Shown: positions 29,781 through 37,591, counted from the stretch's first letter. The stretch: DNA of 64,000 bases from Cognaticolwellia sediminilitoris (GCA_002104535.1 NBOG01000010.1:97642-161641), one strand, 5' to 3'. Numbers and translations: made by a program. Notes: generated by a model from the letters alone, not told the origin.

Positions 29781-30605
29781 TTAGTTGATTAGGAGTAAGT
29801 TCTGTATGACCTCAGCCCAGCCTTCAGGGCCATACCGTTGTGATTTGAAGGTTTTAAATTGATGATATAGTTTAGGGAAATCGTGAACAGGTGAGCGTAT
29901 TTGCACTGCTATATCAGCAGCTTCTAACATTGCCGTATCATTTTCACCATCGCCCAAAGCAATAGTGTAGACAGTGCTATTGGCAAAGTGCTCGCGGTAT
30001 TGCTCGGTTAACCAAATAAGTGCTTGGCCTTTGTCACAGTAACCGCCAATATGCATAAACCTTCCTCCTTGAACTACGCTGGCACCTAACTCAACTACAT
30101 GTTCGATAAAGGCTTTTTTAGAGCTGTTATTACTCAACCACTGGATAGGTTCACCGTATTGTCTTTGCTTTGCCCGTTCTGCTTGTGCTAACGCTAAACC
30201 GGTTACTTGGCATAATTCTGCTGTTGTTAATGTTGCGAAGCCTCGGTAATCACGTTGAAATTTTTTACAGTGTTTGCTAAGTAAATCTAACCAATGCTGC
30301 CTAGGTAAGCAGAACGATTTCACCCAATAATTTCCTATTGTTTTCGTTCCTGCTGGCTGTGATTGAAACGTGTTTATTGGGATGTATATCGCCGCGCCAT
30401 TTTCAATTATAAACGGAGTGTTAAGCTCGAGTTCTTCCTGAATAACTTCTAATTCAGCCAAGGTTTTGCTGGTGTTTAAAATGACCGGTATCTTTGCTTT
30501 ACTGAGCTGTTTTAGTGTGTGCTGAGCGGCAGTAGTTTGGTAACTAAAGTGGTCAAGTAATGTGCCATCTAAATCAGTGAAGATAATGGTTTTTTTAGTG
30601 CTCAT
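29781..30605 (-). CDS. Glucosyl/mannosyl-3-phosphoglycerate phosphatase (HAD-IIB)
   Basis: A 274-residue HAD-superfamily phosphatase of the MPGP/YedP group. Motif I is FTDLDGTLL with nucleophile Asp11 and Asp13; motif II is ILNTSKTLAEL; motif IV is LGDGENDTAMLEAAD. The family removes phosphate from mannosyl- or glucosyl-3-phosphoglycerate, giving the compatible solute. It lies between gpgS and the glycerate kinase gene, and its ATG overlaps the kinase stop by 4 bases (ATGA), which suggests translational coupling. Confidence 0.85.
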   Translation of the reverse strand: MSTKKTIIFTDLDGTLLDHFSYQTTAAQHTLKQLSKAKIPVILNTSKTLAELEVIQEELELNTPFIIENGAAIYIPINTFQSQPAGTKTIGNYWVKSFCLPRQHWLDLLSKHCKKFQRDYRGFATLTTAELCQVTGLALAQAERAKQRQYGEPIQWLSNNSSKKAFIEHVVELGASVVQGGRFMHIGGYCDKGQALIWLTEQYREHFANSTVYTIALGDGENDTAMLEAADIAVQIRSPVHDFPKLYHQFKTFKSQRYGPEGWAEVIQNLLLIN

Positions 30606-31483
30606 AGATCTTCAGCTTGAGGTGTTTGGGTAATGTTTCTTTGATGATCGAGGTAAAATATAACATCAGCAAGTTGTGAGATAGTATTGCAACCTTGCAC
30701 GCTGAGTCTTTGAAAGTATTGGGTGAAATTTAAAACATCAGCGGGGGCCATTATTTTTGAATTTGACAGATTGCTGTGCTTTTCTTGTAACTTTTGTTCT
30801 TGCTCTAATCGCCATTTGTAAACACAATCAAATGAAGGCGCTTGAAATGCTAGCCAAAAGTCCATGATTTTATACAGAGGTTGATATTGATCCTTTAATT
30901 GTTGATTAACATATTCGCGCCAGTGACCTTCAGGATCGTGTTTTAATTCAAGCTCATTGATAGGCGCTTTCAATTGCTCCGCCGTTTGTGGTGTTACGCC
31001 CCAGCACCATCCCTCTAATAAAATAATATCTGCTGGCGCTTCAATCATTGGCCAATCACCTTCAGGATAAGGTTCATCGATTGCTTTATTAAATCTAGGG
31101 ATTGCAAAGCTAGTTTGCTTTTCTTTTAATTTTTTTAAAATAATCTCTAGTGCAGATATATCATGCGTGCCAGGAACACCTCTGGTAGCTAATAAAGGGT
31201 GTATATCTCGTGCGAGTTGTTGGCGTTTTTCACCGGTCAGGTAAAAGTCATCTAATGACATAACGACAACGTTTAAGTGATGATTTGTGGTTAAGTATTC
31301 CGCAATAAAGTCAGTTAACGTCGACTTACCGCTGCCTTGGCAGCCGTTAATGCCGACAAAAAACACACCGTCATGCTTTCTAAACTGGCTAAATATCTGC
31401 TCAGCGAGTGGTTGATAGTGTGCCAACACAGTATGCTTAAATTCTTCAGGCAGTTTGTGCTGTTTTATAAAAGTTTCAAGCAT
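30602..31483 (-). CDS. D-glycerate 3-kinase
   Basis: P-loop kinase of the plant GLYK/YggC type that phosphorylates D-glycerate to 3-phosphoglycerate. The Walker A is GCQGSGKST (about residues 47-55), followed by MSLDDFYLTGEKRQQLARDIHPLLATRGVPGTHD, the family hallmark, and LLEGWCWGV. I take the ATG at 31483 (GGA just upstream) over an in-frame GTG at 31492; this gives 293 residues. As first gene of the operon it can recycle the glycerate released by the phosphorylase to 3-phosphoglycerate, the acceptor of GpgS, closing a cycle. Confidence 0.87.
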   Translation of the reverse strand: MLETFIKQHKLPEEFKHTVLAHYQPLAEQIFSQFRKHDGVFFVGINGCQGSGKSTLTDFIAEYLTTNHHLNVVVMSLDDFYLTGEKRQQLARDIHPLLATRGVPGTHDISALEIILKKLKEKQTSFAIPRFNKAIDEPYPEGDWPMIEAPADIILLEGWCWGVTPQTAEQLKAPINELELKHDPEGHWREYVNQQLKDQYQPLYKIMDFWLAFQAPSFDCVYKWRLEQEQKLQEKHSNLSNSKIMAPADVLNFTQYFQRLSVQGCNTISQLADVIFYLDHQRNITQTPQAEDL

Positions 31484-31607
31484 AATTTCCACGTTAGCTA
31501 AAAGATCCCTATTGATAATACTTTCAACTCTTATGCCACGTTCTTAAAATTACTGGTGTTTATGTAAGGTATTGTTAAATAATAAATAATTTAAAAAGCG
31601 AAGAAAG

Positions 31608-31623
31608 TTGGAAGCGTTTTGAT
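31608..31623. promoter_or_regulatory. Possible LacI-family operator upstream of the glucosylglycerate operon
   Basis: TTGGAAGCGTTTTGAT contains the LacI-family core AANCGNTT (AAGCGTTT), about 125 bases upstream of the glycerate kinase start. The outer arms are only weakly symmetric and no LacI-type gene is in the window, so this is speculative. Confidence 0.25.
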
Positions 31624-31716
31624 ACTTAATATAGTGCAAGTAAGTAACAATTTGCTTAATTTTGGTGCATTTTATTCGCAATAGGAGAGTGAAGGCGATA
31701 ACGGTTAAAGGCAAGA

Positions 31717-32589
31717 CTAAACAATAAAATCAATAATCGCGCTTTTAATATACTTGCTTCGGTTGTTTTCTAGTGAATGGCGGTTCTGGCATAAATACAA
31801 GGTTTCATTCACCTGATGATTTAATAAATTTACAGTTATCTTTTCTGATTTATTAAATGCATTGGCAGCATGTAAAGGCAAAACTGTAAAGCCGAACCCA
31901 CGACTAACAGGCTCTAGAATTAAGCTAATTTGATTCGAAAAGCCTTTTTGTTGAAATTGATTGATATGTTCAAATTCAGGATAGTTTTTACTTAATAAGG
32001 CATGGGCATGATGTTCGGCATCGGGATGACCAATAAAGCCTAAATTTAATAACTTTTGCCAATTTATTGTTTTGACACTTTTGGCGGTCACCAAAACTAG
32101 CGGTTCTACGGCGATCTTTTGGCTAAAAATGTTTTCTGCTTTGCTGAGTTCAGTGACGATACCCAAGTCAATTTTTCGTTCAAGTAAGTCTTGCTCAATA
32201 CTTTTATTTGGCGAGAATTTATAATGAATAGCTAACTTTTTGTGCTGTTGTTGTAAATCAAGTAAATAGGGATAGAGCTTTAGGCCTATGCTGCCAGGCG
32301 TAGCAATTTTTACCGCTCCGATATAAGGGTCGTCTTGCTGAAGAGAGCTTTTTAATTCAGCCGAGGTGTCTAATAAGTGTTGTCCTTGTTGGTGTAGCTT
32401 TAACCCCGCGTCAGTTAGTGAAAAAGATTTGCCTTCACGGATCAGTAATTGCGTGTTTAGCTGTTGCTCTAGCTTTTTAATCTGTTGACTAACGCCAGAC
32501 TGGGTCATAAATAGCAACTCTGCGGTTTTAGTAAAGTGACCCACTTCAGCTAAAGTACAAAAGGTTTTTAACCAAACAAGATTTATCAT
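31717..32589 (-). CDS. LysR-family transcriptional regulator
   Basis: A 290-residue LysR protein: N-terminal winged helix-turn-helix (FCTLAEVGHFTKTAELLFMTQSGVSQQIKKLEQQLNTQLLIREGKSFSLTDAG), then the periplasmic-binding-like effector domain (about 88-285) with VKIATPGSIGLKLYPYLL. It is divergent from a VOC enzyme gene only 93 bases away, the usual sign that it controls that gene. It also lies upstream of the glucosylglycerate operon on the same strand, with a 233-base gap, so a role there cannot be excluded. Effector unknown. Confidence 0.88.
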   Translation of the reverse strand: MINLVWLKTFCTLAEVGHFTKTAELLFMTQSGVSQQIKKLEQQLNTQLLIREGKSFSLTDAGLKLHQQGQHLLDTSAELKSSLQQDDPYIGAVKIATPGSIGLKLYPYLLDLQQQHKKLAIHYKFSPNKSIEQDLLERKIDLGIVTELSKAENIFSQKIAVEPLVLVTAKSVKTINWQKLLNLGFIGHPDAEHHAHALLSKNYPEFEHINQFQQKGFSNQISLILEPVSRGFGFTVLPLHAANAFNKSEKITVNLLNHQVNETLYLCQNRHSLENNRSKYIKSAIIDFIV

Positions 32590-32603
32590 AACAAAGTGTA
32601 CTT

Positions 32604-32653
32604 ATAATCATAATTAATGATAATTTTTCATAATCTATAGTGTTCTCTATACT
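32604..32653 (+). promoter_or_regulatory. Divergent LysR operator and promoter of the VOC gene
   Basis: ATAATCAT (32604-32611) and ATGATAAT (32617-32624) form a 7-of-8 inverted repeat around 5 bases, which fits the LysR T-N11-A dyad. Right of it, TTTTCA (32625-32630), 17 bases and TATACT (32648-32653) make a plausible sigma-70 promoter for the plus-strand VOC gene. Confidence 0.55.
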
Positions 32654-32682
32654 TTGTCCATCATATTAAGAGGGTTACAAAG

Positions 32683-33186
32683 ATGAGCAAAGCATATCCA
32701 AGATCATTCTCACATATTGGTATATCAGTACCGAGTGTGGAAAAAGCCGTGAAGTTTTACACCGAAGTTTTAGGTTGGTATTTAATTATGCAGCCAACAG
32801 AAATTATTGAAGACGATAGCGCCATTGGTGCTATGTGTACTGATGTCTTTGGTGCAAATTGGCAAAAATTTAAAATCGCCCATATGTCGACAGGTGATCG
32901 TATCGGGGTTGAGTTGTTTGAATTTAAAAACCAAGAAAATCCTGAAAATAACTTTGAATATTGGAAAACAGGTGTTTTTCATTTTTGTGTCCAAGACCCA
33001 AATCTTGAAGAATTAGCAGAAAAAATTGTTGCTGCTGGTGGAAAAAAACGTATGGCAGAGCCGCGCTATTATTATCCGGGTGAAAAACCTTACCGTATGA
33101 TTTATATGGAAGACCCATTTGGTAATATCCTCGAAATATATAGTCATAGTTATGAATTAACTTATGCTCAAGGTGCATACCAGTAG
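32683..33186 (+). CDS. VOC family protein, lactoylglutathione lyase-like
   Basis: A 167-residue glyoxalase-fold protein. Metal-ligand positions are visible: FSHIGISV (His at the start), GVELFEF (Glu), GVFHFCV (His) and GNILEIYSHSYE (Glu), so all four ligands appear kept. It is longer than the minimal VOC domain and has the YYYPGEKPYRMIYMEDPFG segment. The gene is divergent from a LysR regulator and ends in a strong terminator. GAGGG is spaced about 8 bases before the ATG. The substrate is unknown; a methylglyoxal-type or dioxygenase reaction is possible. Confidence 0.83.
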   Translation: MSKAYPRSFSHIGISVPSVEKAVKFYTEVLGWYLIMQPTEIIEDDSAIGAMCTDVFGANWQKFKIAHMSTGDRIGVELFEFKNQENPENNFEYWKTGVFHFCVQDPNLEELAEKIVAAGGKKRMAEPRYYYPGEKPYRMIYMEDPFGNILEIYSHSYELTYAQGAYQ

Positions 33187-33239
33187 AGTAAATTAAGCGT
33201 ATTTTATTTAGGGCGAAGGCCATTAGTAAAACTGATTAG

Positions 33240-33271
33240 AAGCTCTGTAATCCCTACAGAGCTTTTTTTAT
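33240..33271 (+). terminator. Rho-independent terminator of the VOC gene
   Basis: AAGCTCTGTA (33240-33249) pairs with TACAGAGCTT (33255-33264) around a 5-base loop and runs into T residues. Confidence 0.88.
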
Positions 33272-33337
33272 TTAGCTTTTGTGAACTTTTTTTCCAACAG
33301 TTTCGTATTTACTTAAAGTGATGGATAGAGATATATT

Positions 33338-33604
33338 ATGGACGTTAATTCAAAAGCGCAGCTACAGCCTATTATTAAAAGCACCGCAGGTTCTAAAAAG
33401 TGCTTAGTAGGTCTTGTTGACGCCCATAATAATTTTATCGGTTTAAATCAGCACTCGGTTGTTGTGGTGGACTCCTTAGATGAAGCAAAAGCCTATTTAC
33501 GTGCCCATCATATTTTTTCAGCCTTTCTTGAGTTTGAAAGTGCAGGTGATGACAGGTATGGTATGCCTCAAAGCTCTAGAAATCGACAAAGGATTTACTT
33601 GTAA
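33338..33604 (+). CDS. Small conserved-looking protein, family uncertain
   Basis: An 88-residue soluble protein with no signal peptide or membrane segment. It reads as a small alpha/beta domain: KKCLVGLVDAHNNFIGL, HSVVVVDSLDEAKAYLRAHHIFSAFLEFESAGDDRYG, then a polar tail. The SLDEAKAYLRAH pattern faintly recalls the DUF6482 group, but I am not sure. Its stop overlaps the first base of the next start (TAATG), so it forms a three-gene unit with the two small genes that follow. Confidence 0.6.
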   Translation: MDVNSKAQLQPIIKSTAGSKKCLVGLVDAHNNFIGLNQHSVVVVDSLDEAKAYLRAHHIFSAFLEFESAGDDRYGMPQSSRNRQRIYL

Positions 33605-33870
33605 TGAATAAAAATTCGCTTGCTTTAAAAGACTTATTGCAAATATTCAATCTTGTTACCACCGAAGGTGAAAAAGTGAATGAAAGTTATGAGTTTCAAG
33701 GTATTAAAGCTTGGCATGACTTTGACGGATACACGTGTTTTCTTGCCTATAAAGATCTGACATTAACCTTGTTGTTTCATGGTCGCTACAATGTCGATTT
33801 TCAGCAACAGGAAACCTTTGATAACTTTCTAGCTAAAGTAAATAAACTCTTAGTGGCAGCAAGTGAATAG
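33604..33870 (+). CDS. DUF3081-like small protein
   Basis: An 88-residue protein with the pattern LLQIFNLVTTEGEKVNESYEFQGIKAWHDFDGYTCFLAYKDLTLTLLFHGRYNVDF, which I recall as typical of DUF3081 proteins from Vibrio, Shewanella and relatives; function unknown. The start overlaps the preceding stop by one base, and the following gene starts within its last 8 bases. Translational coupling across all three is likely. Confidence 0.65.
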   Translation: MNKNSLALKDLLQIFNLVTTEGEKVNESYEFQGIKAWHDFDGYTCFLAYKDLTLTLLFHGRYNVDFQQQETFDNFLAKVNKLLVAASE

Positions 33871-34078
33871 AGTCAATCCTAAGGTATTGCTGCACAGTAA
33901 ATGGACTAAAAACAGTGTAGAAAACCGCGAAAAACACTTTGTTATTAATAAAGTTGAATTTGATGACGATAAAAATGTCACTGAATGTGTCATCACTGCA
34001 GTAATTAATGATCACGAATATGCCATAAACTGGCGAGATTTAAAGCAGCCAACACTATGGAAGTTCGGCTGGCAATAG
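33863..34078 (+). CDS. TIGR02450-type small tryptophan-rich protein
   Basis: A 71-residue protein: MNRVNPKVLLHSKWT at the N-terminus, EKHFVINKVEFDDDKNVTECVITAV in the middle and INWRDLKQPTLWKFGWQ at the C-terminus, with four tryptophans. This is the pattern of the TIGR02450 family of small Trp-rich proteins, function unknown. The start is GTG at 33863, overlapping the preceding gene by 8 bases. The next 223 bases are empty of recognisable features. Confidence 0.75.
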   Translation: MNRVNPKVLLHSKWTKNSVENREKHFVINKVEFDDDKNVTECVITAVINDHEYAINWRDLKQPTLWKFGWQ

Positions 34079-34301
34079 CCCATTAAAAATAACCTTTCTA
34101 TTAAATTTTTGCTGTAATACTGTGAAGTATATCCATCAGCTTGTTATCGATTGAATGCTATTCTCCTTAATCCTTTATGAACTCATTTTGCATGCAACGA
34201 CACTTTACTCCTACTTTGTTTATTTTTAACGCTAGTTAGTTGCCCTTGCCGTTATTTTTCTGCTAAAACGAACTGCTAGACCATTCAAGTTATTTACGAC
34301 G

Positions 34302-35054
34302 TTACCACTTGATTGTTTCTCCCTGCCAATCTAAAAAGCTTGGCCTCTGATCGAACGCTTGATCTTCAGTAATTTGTAATAACTGTTTAGCAACAAATTC
34401 GGTGGTGAACAATTTACCTGCGGGAACATTTTTTTGAAATGGTTTAGATAATCCGGTATCAGTTGTGCCTGGATGAAATACAATTACTTTGATGTTTTTT
34501 GCTCGTCGAGAAAATTCGATAGCAACATTCTTTAGCATCATGTTCAAGGCCGCTTTTGAAGCTCTATAACTATACCAGCCACCTAATTGGTTATCTTCAA
34601 TACTGCCTACGCGAGCACTAAACACTACTAATTTACATTTACTTTTGCTACTAAAAAGCGGCGTTAGTGCTTTAATCCACAATAGAGGAATTAAGGCGTT
34701 TACTTTTATAACGTCCAAAAAGACTTCTGGACAAAAATCTTCTATGCGTTTTTCTGGACTTATGACTTTGTTATGTAATAACCCATGACAAATAAATATT
34801 TCGCTAAATGTTATACCTGAACTTTGACTGCTATTTTCCAGCTTTAAAGTTGAAACCGTTTTTTCAATAGTAGCTTGTTGATAATCTGTAACCACTATTT
34901 TGCTTAAATCAGGTGAGGTTACTAAGTTATAAGAGGATAAATCTCGACTGACTAAAGTGATATTGGTACTGACTGGCAATGCCAATAACTCTTTGACTAA
35001 CCCTTGTGCAATGGCGCTGCCAGCACCAATAATGAGTACGTGTTTTTTGGCCAT
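34302..35054 (-). CDS. Short-chain dehydrogenase (CsgA-like SDR)
   Basis: A 250-residue SDR: nucleotide-binding loop IIGAGSAIAQGLVKELL, FICHGLLHN in place of NNAG, active site VVFSARVGSIEDNQLGGWYSYRASKAAL with Ser-Tyr-Lys, then VIVFHPGTTDTGLSKPF. The C-terminal half matches the group near CsgA/C-factor; substrate unknown. GGAGG is spaced about 5 bases before the ATG. Its upstream region carries, on the minus strand, the same motif (TGATCT, 16 bases, CGTATT) found before the ECF sigma gene, so it is probably in that regulon. Confidence 0.85.
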   Translation of the reverse strand: MAKKHVLIIGAGSAIAQGLVKELLALPVSTNITLVSRDLSSYNLVTSPDLSKIVVTDYQQATIEKTVSTLKLENSSQSSGITFSEIFICHGLLHNKVISPEKRIEDFCPEVFLDVIKVNALIPLLWIKALTPLFSSKSKCKLVVFSARVGSIEDNQLGGWYSYRASKAALNMMLKNVAIEFSRRAKNIKVIVFHPGTTDTGLSKPFQKNVPAGKLFTTEFVAKQLLQITEDQAFDQRPSFLDWQGETIKW

Positions 35055-35092
35055 AAAACCTCCTGATGATTACTCCAACTCATAATTACTTC

Positions 35093-35120
35093 AATACGCT
35101 ATGTCACGGCGCTGAGATCA
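35093..35120 (-). promoter_or_regulatory. Predicted ECF-sigma promoter of the SDR gene
   Basis: On the minus strand TGATCT (35120-35115), 16 bases, CGTATT (35098-35093). Both elements are identical to those before the sigma gene at 37670-37697, with the same spacing. The distance to the start codon is about 38 bases. Confidence 0.7.
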
Positions 35121-35139
35121 AAAAATAATATTTACTAAG

Positions 35140-35167
35140 TAATCCAAATAGCGATTTCAACCGTATA
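35140..35167 (+). promoter_or_regulatory. Predicted ECF-sigma promoter of the DUF2878 operon
   Basis: TAATCC (35140-35145), 16 bases, CGTATA (35162-35167). It differs from TGATCC at one base. It lies 26 bases before the first start codon, back-to-back with the promoter of the divergent SDR gene. Confidence 0.62.
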
Positions 35168-35193
35168 TTAATTTACTCGAGCTGAAGGGTTTT

Positions 35194-35709
35194 ATGATGA
35201 TTACAAAATCGGTGCTGTGGAATTTAGTCTGTTTTAATATTGCTTGGTTAGGCTTGGTCTTTATTGGCAATCCCTTTATACCTGTGGCGATATTTTTATT
35301 TGGCACTCAACTGTGGTTCTTTTCTACTGAGAAGAGTGACTTTGCACTTATTTTTATGGTCGCGGTAATTGGTATTACACTCGATTTTAGTTTGGTTTAT
35401 ACCGGTGTTTTTACTTTTCCAGACACTGAATACATTCCTTTTTGGCTAATAACGTTGTGGTTTTGTTTTGCCAGCACTATTCGGCTCAGTTTAGATTTTT
35501 TAGCTAAGTCTATTTGGTTACAATTTTTTATGGGCACATGTTTTGCACCATTAAGTTATATCGCCGGCGCAAAAGCTAATGTCGTTTATCTATCACCATC
35601 GATAAGCATGAGCTATTTATTATTGGCAGTTTTATGGGGACCACTAATGCTGGTTTTTTTTGCTTTAAGTCGCTGGTTAAAGATTGAGAGTCCTGATCAT
35701 GTATCGTAA
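35194..35709 (+). CDS. DUF2878 family membrane protein
   Basis: A 171-residue protein composed mainly of five or six hydrophobic segments, with NLVCFNIAWLGLVFIGNPFIP, LDFSLVYTGVFTFPDTEYIPFWLITLWFCFA and SYLLLAVLWGPLMLVFFALSRWL, which fit DUF2878. Function unknown; the family often occurs beside Cfa-like and DUF1365 genes. AAGGG lies 4 bases before the ATG at 35194 and 7 before a second in-frame ATG at 35197; either may be used. First gene of a three-gene unit; the next start lies inside its last codons. Confidence 0.8.
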   Translation: MMITKSVLWNLVCFNIAWLGLVFIGNPFIPVAIFLFGTQLWFFSTEKSDFALIFMVAVIGITLDFSLVYTGVFTFPDTEYIPFWLITLWFCFASTIRLSLDFLAKSIWLQFFMGTCFAPLSYIAGAKANVVYLSPSISMSYLLLAVLWGPLMLVFFALSRWLKIESPDHVS

Positions 35710-36313
35710 TGTGGTTCTTATTTTTATCATCACAATAAACTTATATGGTGTTTCATTTCAGGTGTTAGCCACCAGCGAACCCCAATCAACGAGTGCAAAA
35801 ACTGCAAAGACATGTAACTCAGAAAATATAATATTGAATAATGTAACTACTATCAGCTACAACTTTGAAGATAAACACTTTCAACAACTTGGCAAGGCCA
35901 AGCTTTCTGTATTGTTTTGGGATATTTATGAAAGTACGCTTTATACCTCTGATGGTAAGCTGCCTTTTAGCAGCAACGCATGCCAACAAACCTTATTTGA
36001 AATACGTTATCTGCGTGATATTAGCAAAAAAGAGCTTTTGGAAAATACTGAATCGCAATGGCGGTATTTGAACGTAGAAAAAGCCACGTATTCAGATTAT
36101 TTAACTTTACTTAATGATATTTGGCCAGATATACAAGCAGGTGATCAACTCAGTTTATTAACTCAAGGCTCAGTAACTGTGTTTTATTTCAACCAACAAA
36201 AAATAGCTGAAATAGAAAACCGACTTTTTGGCGAACTGTTTTTAAGGATTTGGTTAGATGAAAACACTAGTGAACCGAAACTACGCCAACAGTTATTAGG
36301 AGATTTAGCATGA
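35699..36313 (+). CDS. Chalcone-isomerase-like secreted protein
   Basis: A 204-residue protein with a signal peptide (about 1-25) and a domain resembling the bacterial chalcone isomerase-like family: LGKAKLSVLFWDIYESTLYTSDGKLPF, LFEIRYLRDISKKELLENTESQW, WPDIQAGDQLSLLTQG and AEIENRLFGELFLRIWLDENTSEPKLRQQLLG. Bacterial members are not flavonoid enzymes; fatty-acid binding is a reasonable guess by analogy with plant FAP proteins. I place the start at ATG 35699 (GAGAG 8 bases before) rather than at an upstream TTG. It overlaps both neighbours. Confidence 0.72.
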   Translation: MYRNVVLIFIITINLYGVSFQVLATSEPQSTSAKTAKTCNSENIILNNVTTISYNFEDKHFQQLGKAKLSVLFWDIYESTLYTSDGKLPFSSNACQQTLFEIRYLRDISKKELLENTESQWRYLNVEKATYSDYLTLLNDIWPDIQAGDQLSLLTQGSVTVFYFNQQKIAEIENRLFGELFLRIWLDENTSEPKLRQQLLGDLA

Positions 36314-36888
36314 AATTGTTCTACCAATTCAGTCTAGCGTTATCGACAGTTTTATTGTTGTCTAGTTGCACCACTTCGTTAGAAGATTATCAACAAACAA
36401 CACCGGCACTTGATATTCAAAAGTACTTCTCAGGTAAGCTTATTGCTTGGGGGATGGTACAAGACTACAGTAAAAATGTTACACGGCGTTTTTGTGTTGA
36501 GCTTGATGGTCAATGGCAGGGTAATAATGGCTTATTGAAAGAGGTTTTTTACTTTGCTGATGGTGAAATAAGTTATCGAAATTGGCGGTTAACAAAATTG
36601 ACCGATGGAAAATATCAAGGTGGCGCCGAAGATGTCGTCGGTGACGCTTTTGGGCAGCAATCAGGATTCGCCTTTCAATGGCAATATGACTTACGAGTAC
36701 CGATAGACGGAAATGAAGTGCAATTTTCGCTTGATGATTGGATGTATCAAATTGATGAATATCGACTTTTTAATCGAACGACAATGAATAAATTTGGCAT
36801 TAACGTAGCGGAAATAACGTTATTTTTTGATAAACAGACGCCAGATAAAACCTGTAGAAACTCTATTTACGTGCCTAAAACCGAATAA
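36310..36888 (+). CDS. DUF3833 family lipoprotein
   Basis: A 192-residue protein with a lipoprotein signal: the lipobox LLSSC puts the lipidated Cys at about residue 20. The body (LDIQKYFSGKLIAWGMVQDYSKNVTRRFCVELDGQW, FYFADGEISYRNWRL, WQYDLRVPIDG, FGINVAEITLFF) fits DUF3833, of unknown function. The start overlaps the preceding stop by 4 bases. Lipobox rules suggest outer-membrane sorting, since Thr-Thr follows the Cys. Last gene of the unit, followed by a terminator. Confidence 0.82.
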   Translation: MKLFYQFSLALSTVLLLSSCTTSLEDYQQTTPALDIQKYFSGKLIAWGMVQDYSKNVTRRFCVELDGQWQGNNGLLKEVFYFADGEISYRNWRLTKLTDGKYQGGAEDVVGDAFGQQSGFAFQWQYDLRVPIDGNEVQFSLDDWMYQIDEYRLFNRTTMNKFGINVAEITLFFDKQTPDKTCRNSIYVPKTE

Positions 36889-36923
36889 CTCAACATAACT
36901 AGTTCAAATCTTGTGTGTCCTTT

Positions 36924-36963
36924 GCCCCTATTAATTAGTCTATTTTTATAGGGGCTTTTTTTT
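36924..36963 (+). terminator. Terminator of the DUF2878-DUF3833 unit
   Basis: GCCCCTAT (36924-36931) pairs with ATAGGGGC (36948-36955) around a 16-base loop, followed by eight or nine T residues. The next promoter motif starts at its last base. Confidence 0.82.
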
Positions 36964-36990
36964 GATCGTTTTTTGCCTTTACAACGTATA
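36963..36990 (+). promoter_or_regulatory. Predicted ECF-sigma promoter of the Lon-domain gene
   Basis: TGATCG (36963-36968), 16 bases, CGTATA (36985-36990), 37 bases before the start codon. Same elements and spacing as at 37670-37697. Confidence 0.66.
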
Positions 36991-37027
36991 ACTACCATAA
37001 CTAATTATTGATATTTACTTATAGCGT

Positions 37028-37591
37028 ATGGCAATGACTAACTTACCTCTTTTTCCGCTTCCGGTGTTTTTATTACCGCAAGGCTTAACTCGCCTGCGAA
37101 TTTTTGAACCTAGGTATTTAAAAATGGTTTCATTAGCGATGAAAGATCAGGGCTTTGTTATTTTTTCTCAAAGTACAGAGAATATGAAAGGTGTAGGTCA
37201 AACAGGTAGTTGGGTCGAGATTATTAACTTTGATCAAAGTGATGACGGTTTATTGTTAATTGATGTACGTTGTAAAAGTTTAGTCAATATAATAACTATT
37301 ACCCAAGATGCTGATAATTTACATCATAGTGACGTTAGCGTTAAAGAACACTGGCCGGATGTTACTATAGATAAGGTAACGGCTAGGTTGTCAGCATCAT
37401 TAAAGAAAGTATTTAATGACAACACTGAATTAAATACTTTATATCCCCAACCTTGTTTCACTTCAGCCAATTGGGTAGTTGCGCGTTGGTTAGAGTTACT
37501 GCCTGTTGAGTTAGTTGAAAAAGATTTATTTTTTGCACAATACTCTTTTAATGAAGCGAAAGTGTTTTTACAAAACATCATATTATCTTAA
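37028..37591 (+). CDS. Stand-alone Lon substrate-binding (LON/PUA-like) domain protein
   Basis: A 187-residue protein that is only the N-terminal domain of Lon-type proteases: NLPLFPLPVFLLPQGLTRLRIFEPRYLKMVSLAM is the signature, and there is no ATPase or protease part. Such proteins are found in many bacteria, sometimes near stress genes; their partner is unknown. Its own promoter appears to be of the ECF type, so it is likely induced with the ChrR regulon, perhaps to help recognise damaged proteins (inference). Confidence 0.85.
   Translation: MAMTNLPLFPLPVFLLPQGLTRLRIFEPRYLKMVSLAMKDQGFVIFSQSTENMKGVGQTGSWVEIINFDQSDDGLLLIDVRCKSLVNIITITQDADNLHHSDVSVKEHWPDVTIDKVTARLSASLKKVFNDNTELNTLYPQPCFTSANWVVARWLELLPVELVEKDLFFAQYSFNEAKVFLQNIILS

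Noticed and set aside
37028..37591. Full Lon protease
   Set aside because: Only the N-terminal substrate-binding domain is present; there are no Walker motifs or Ser-Lys dyad, and the gene ends cleanly.
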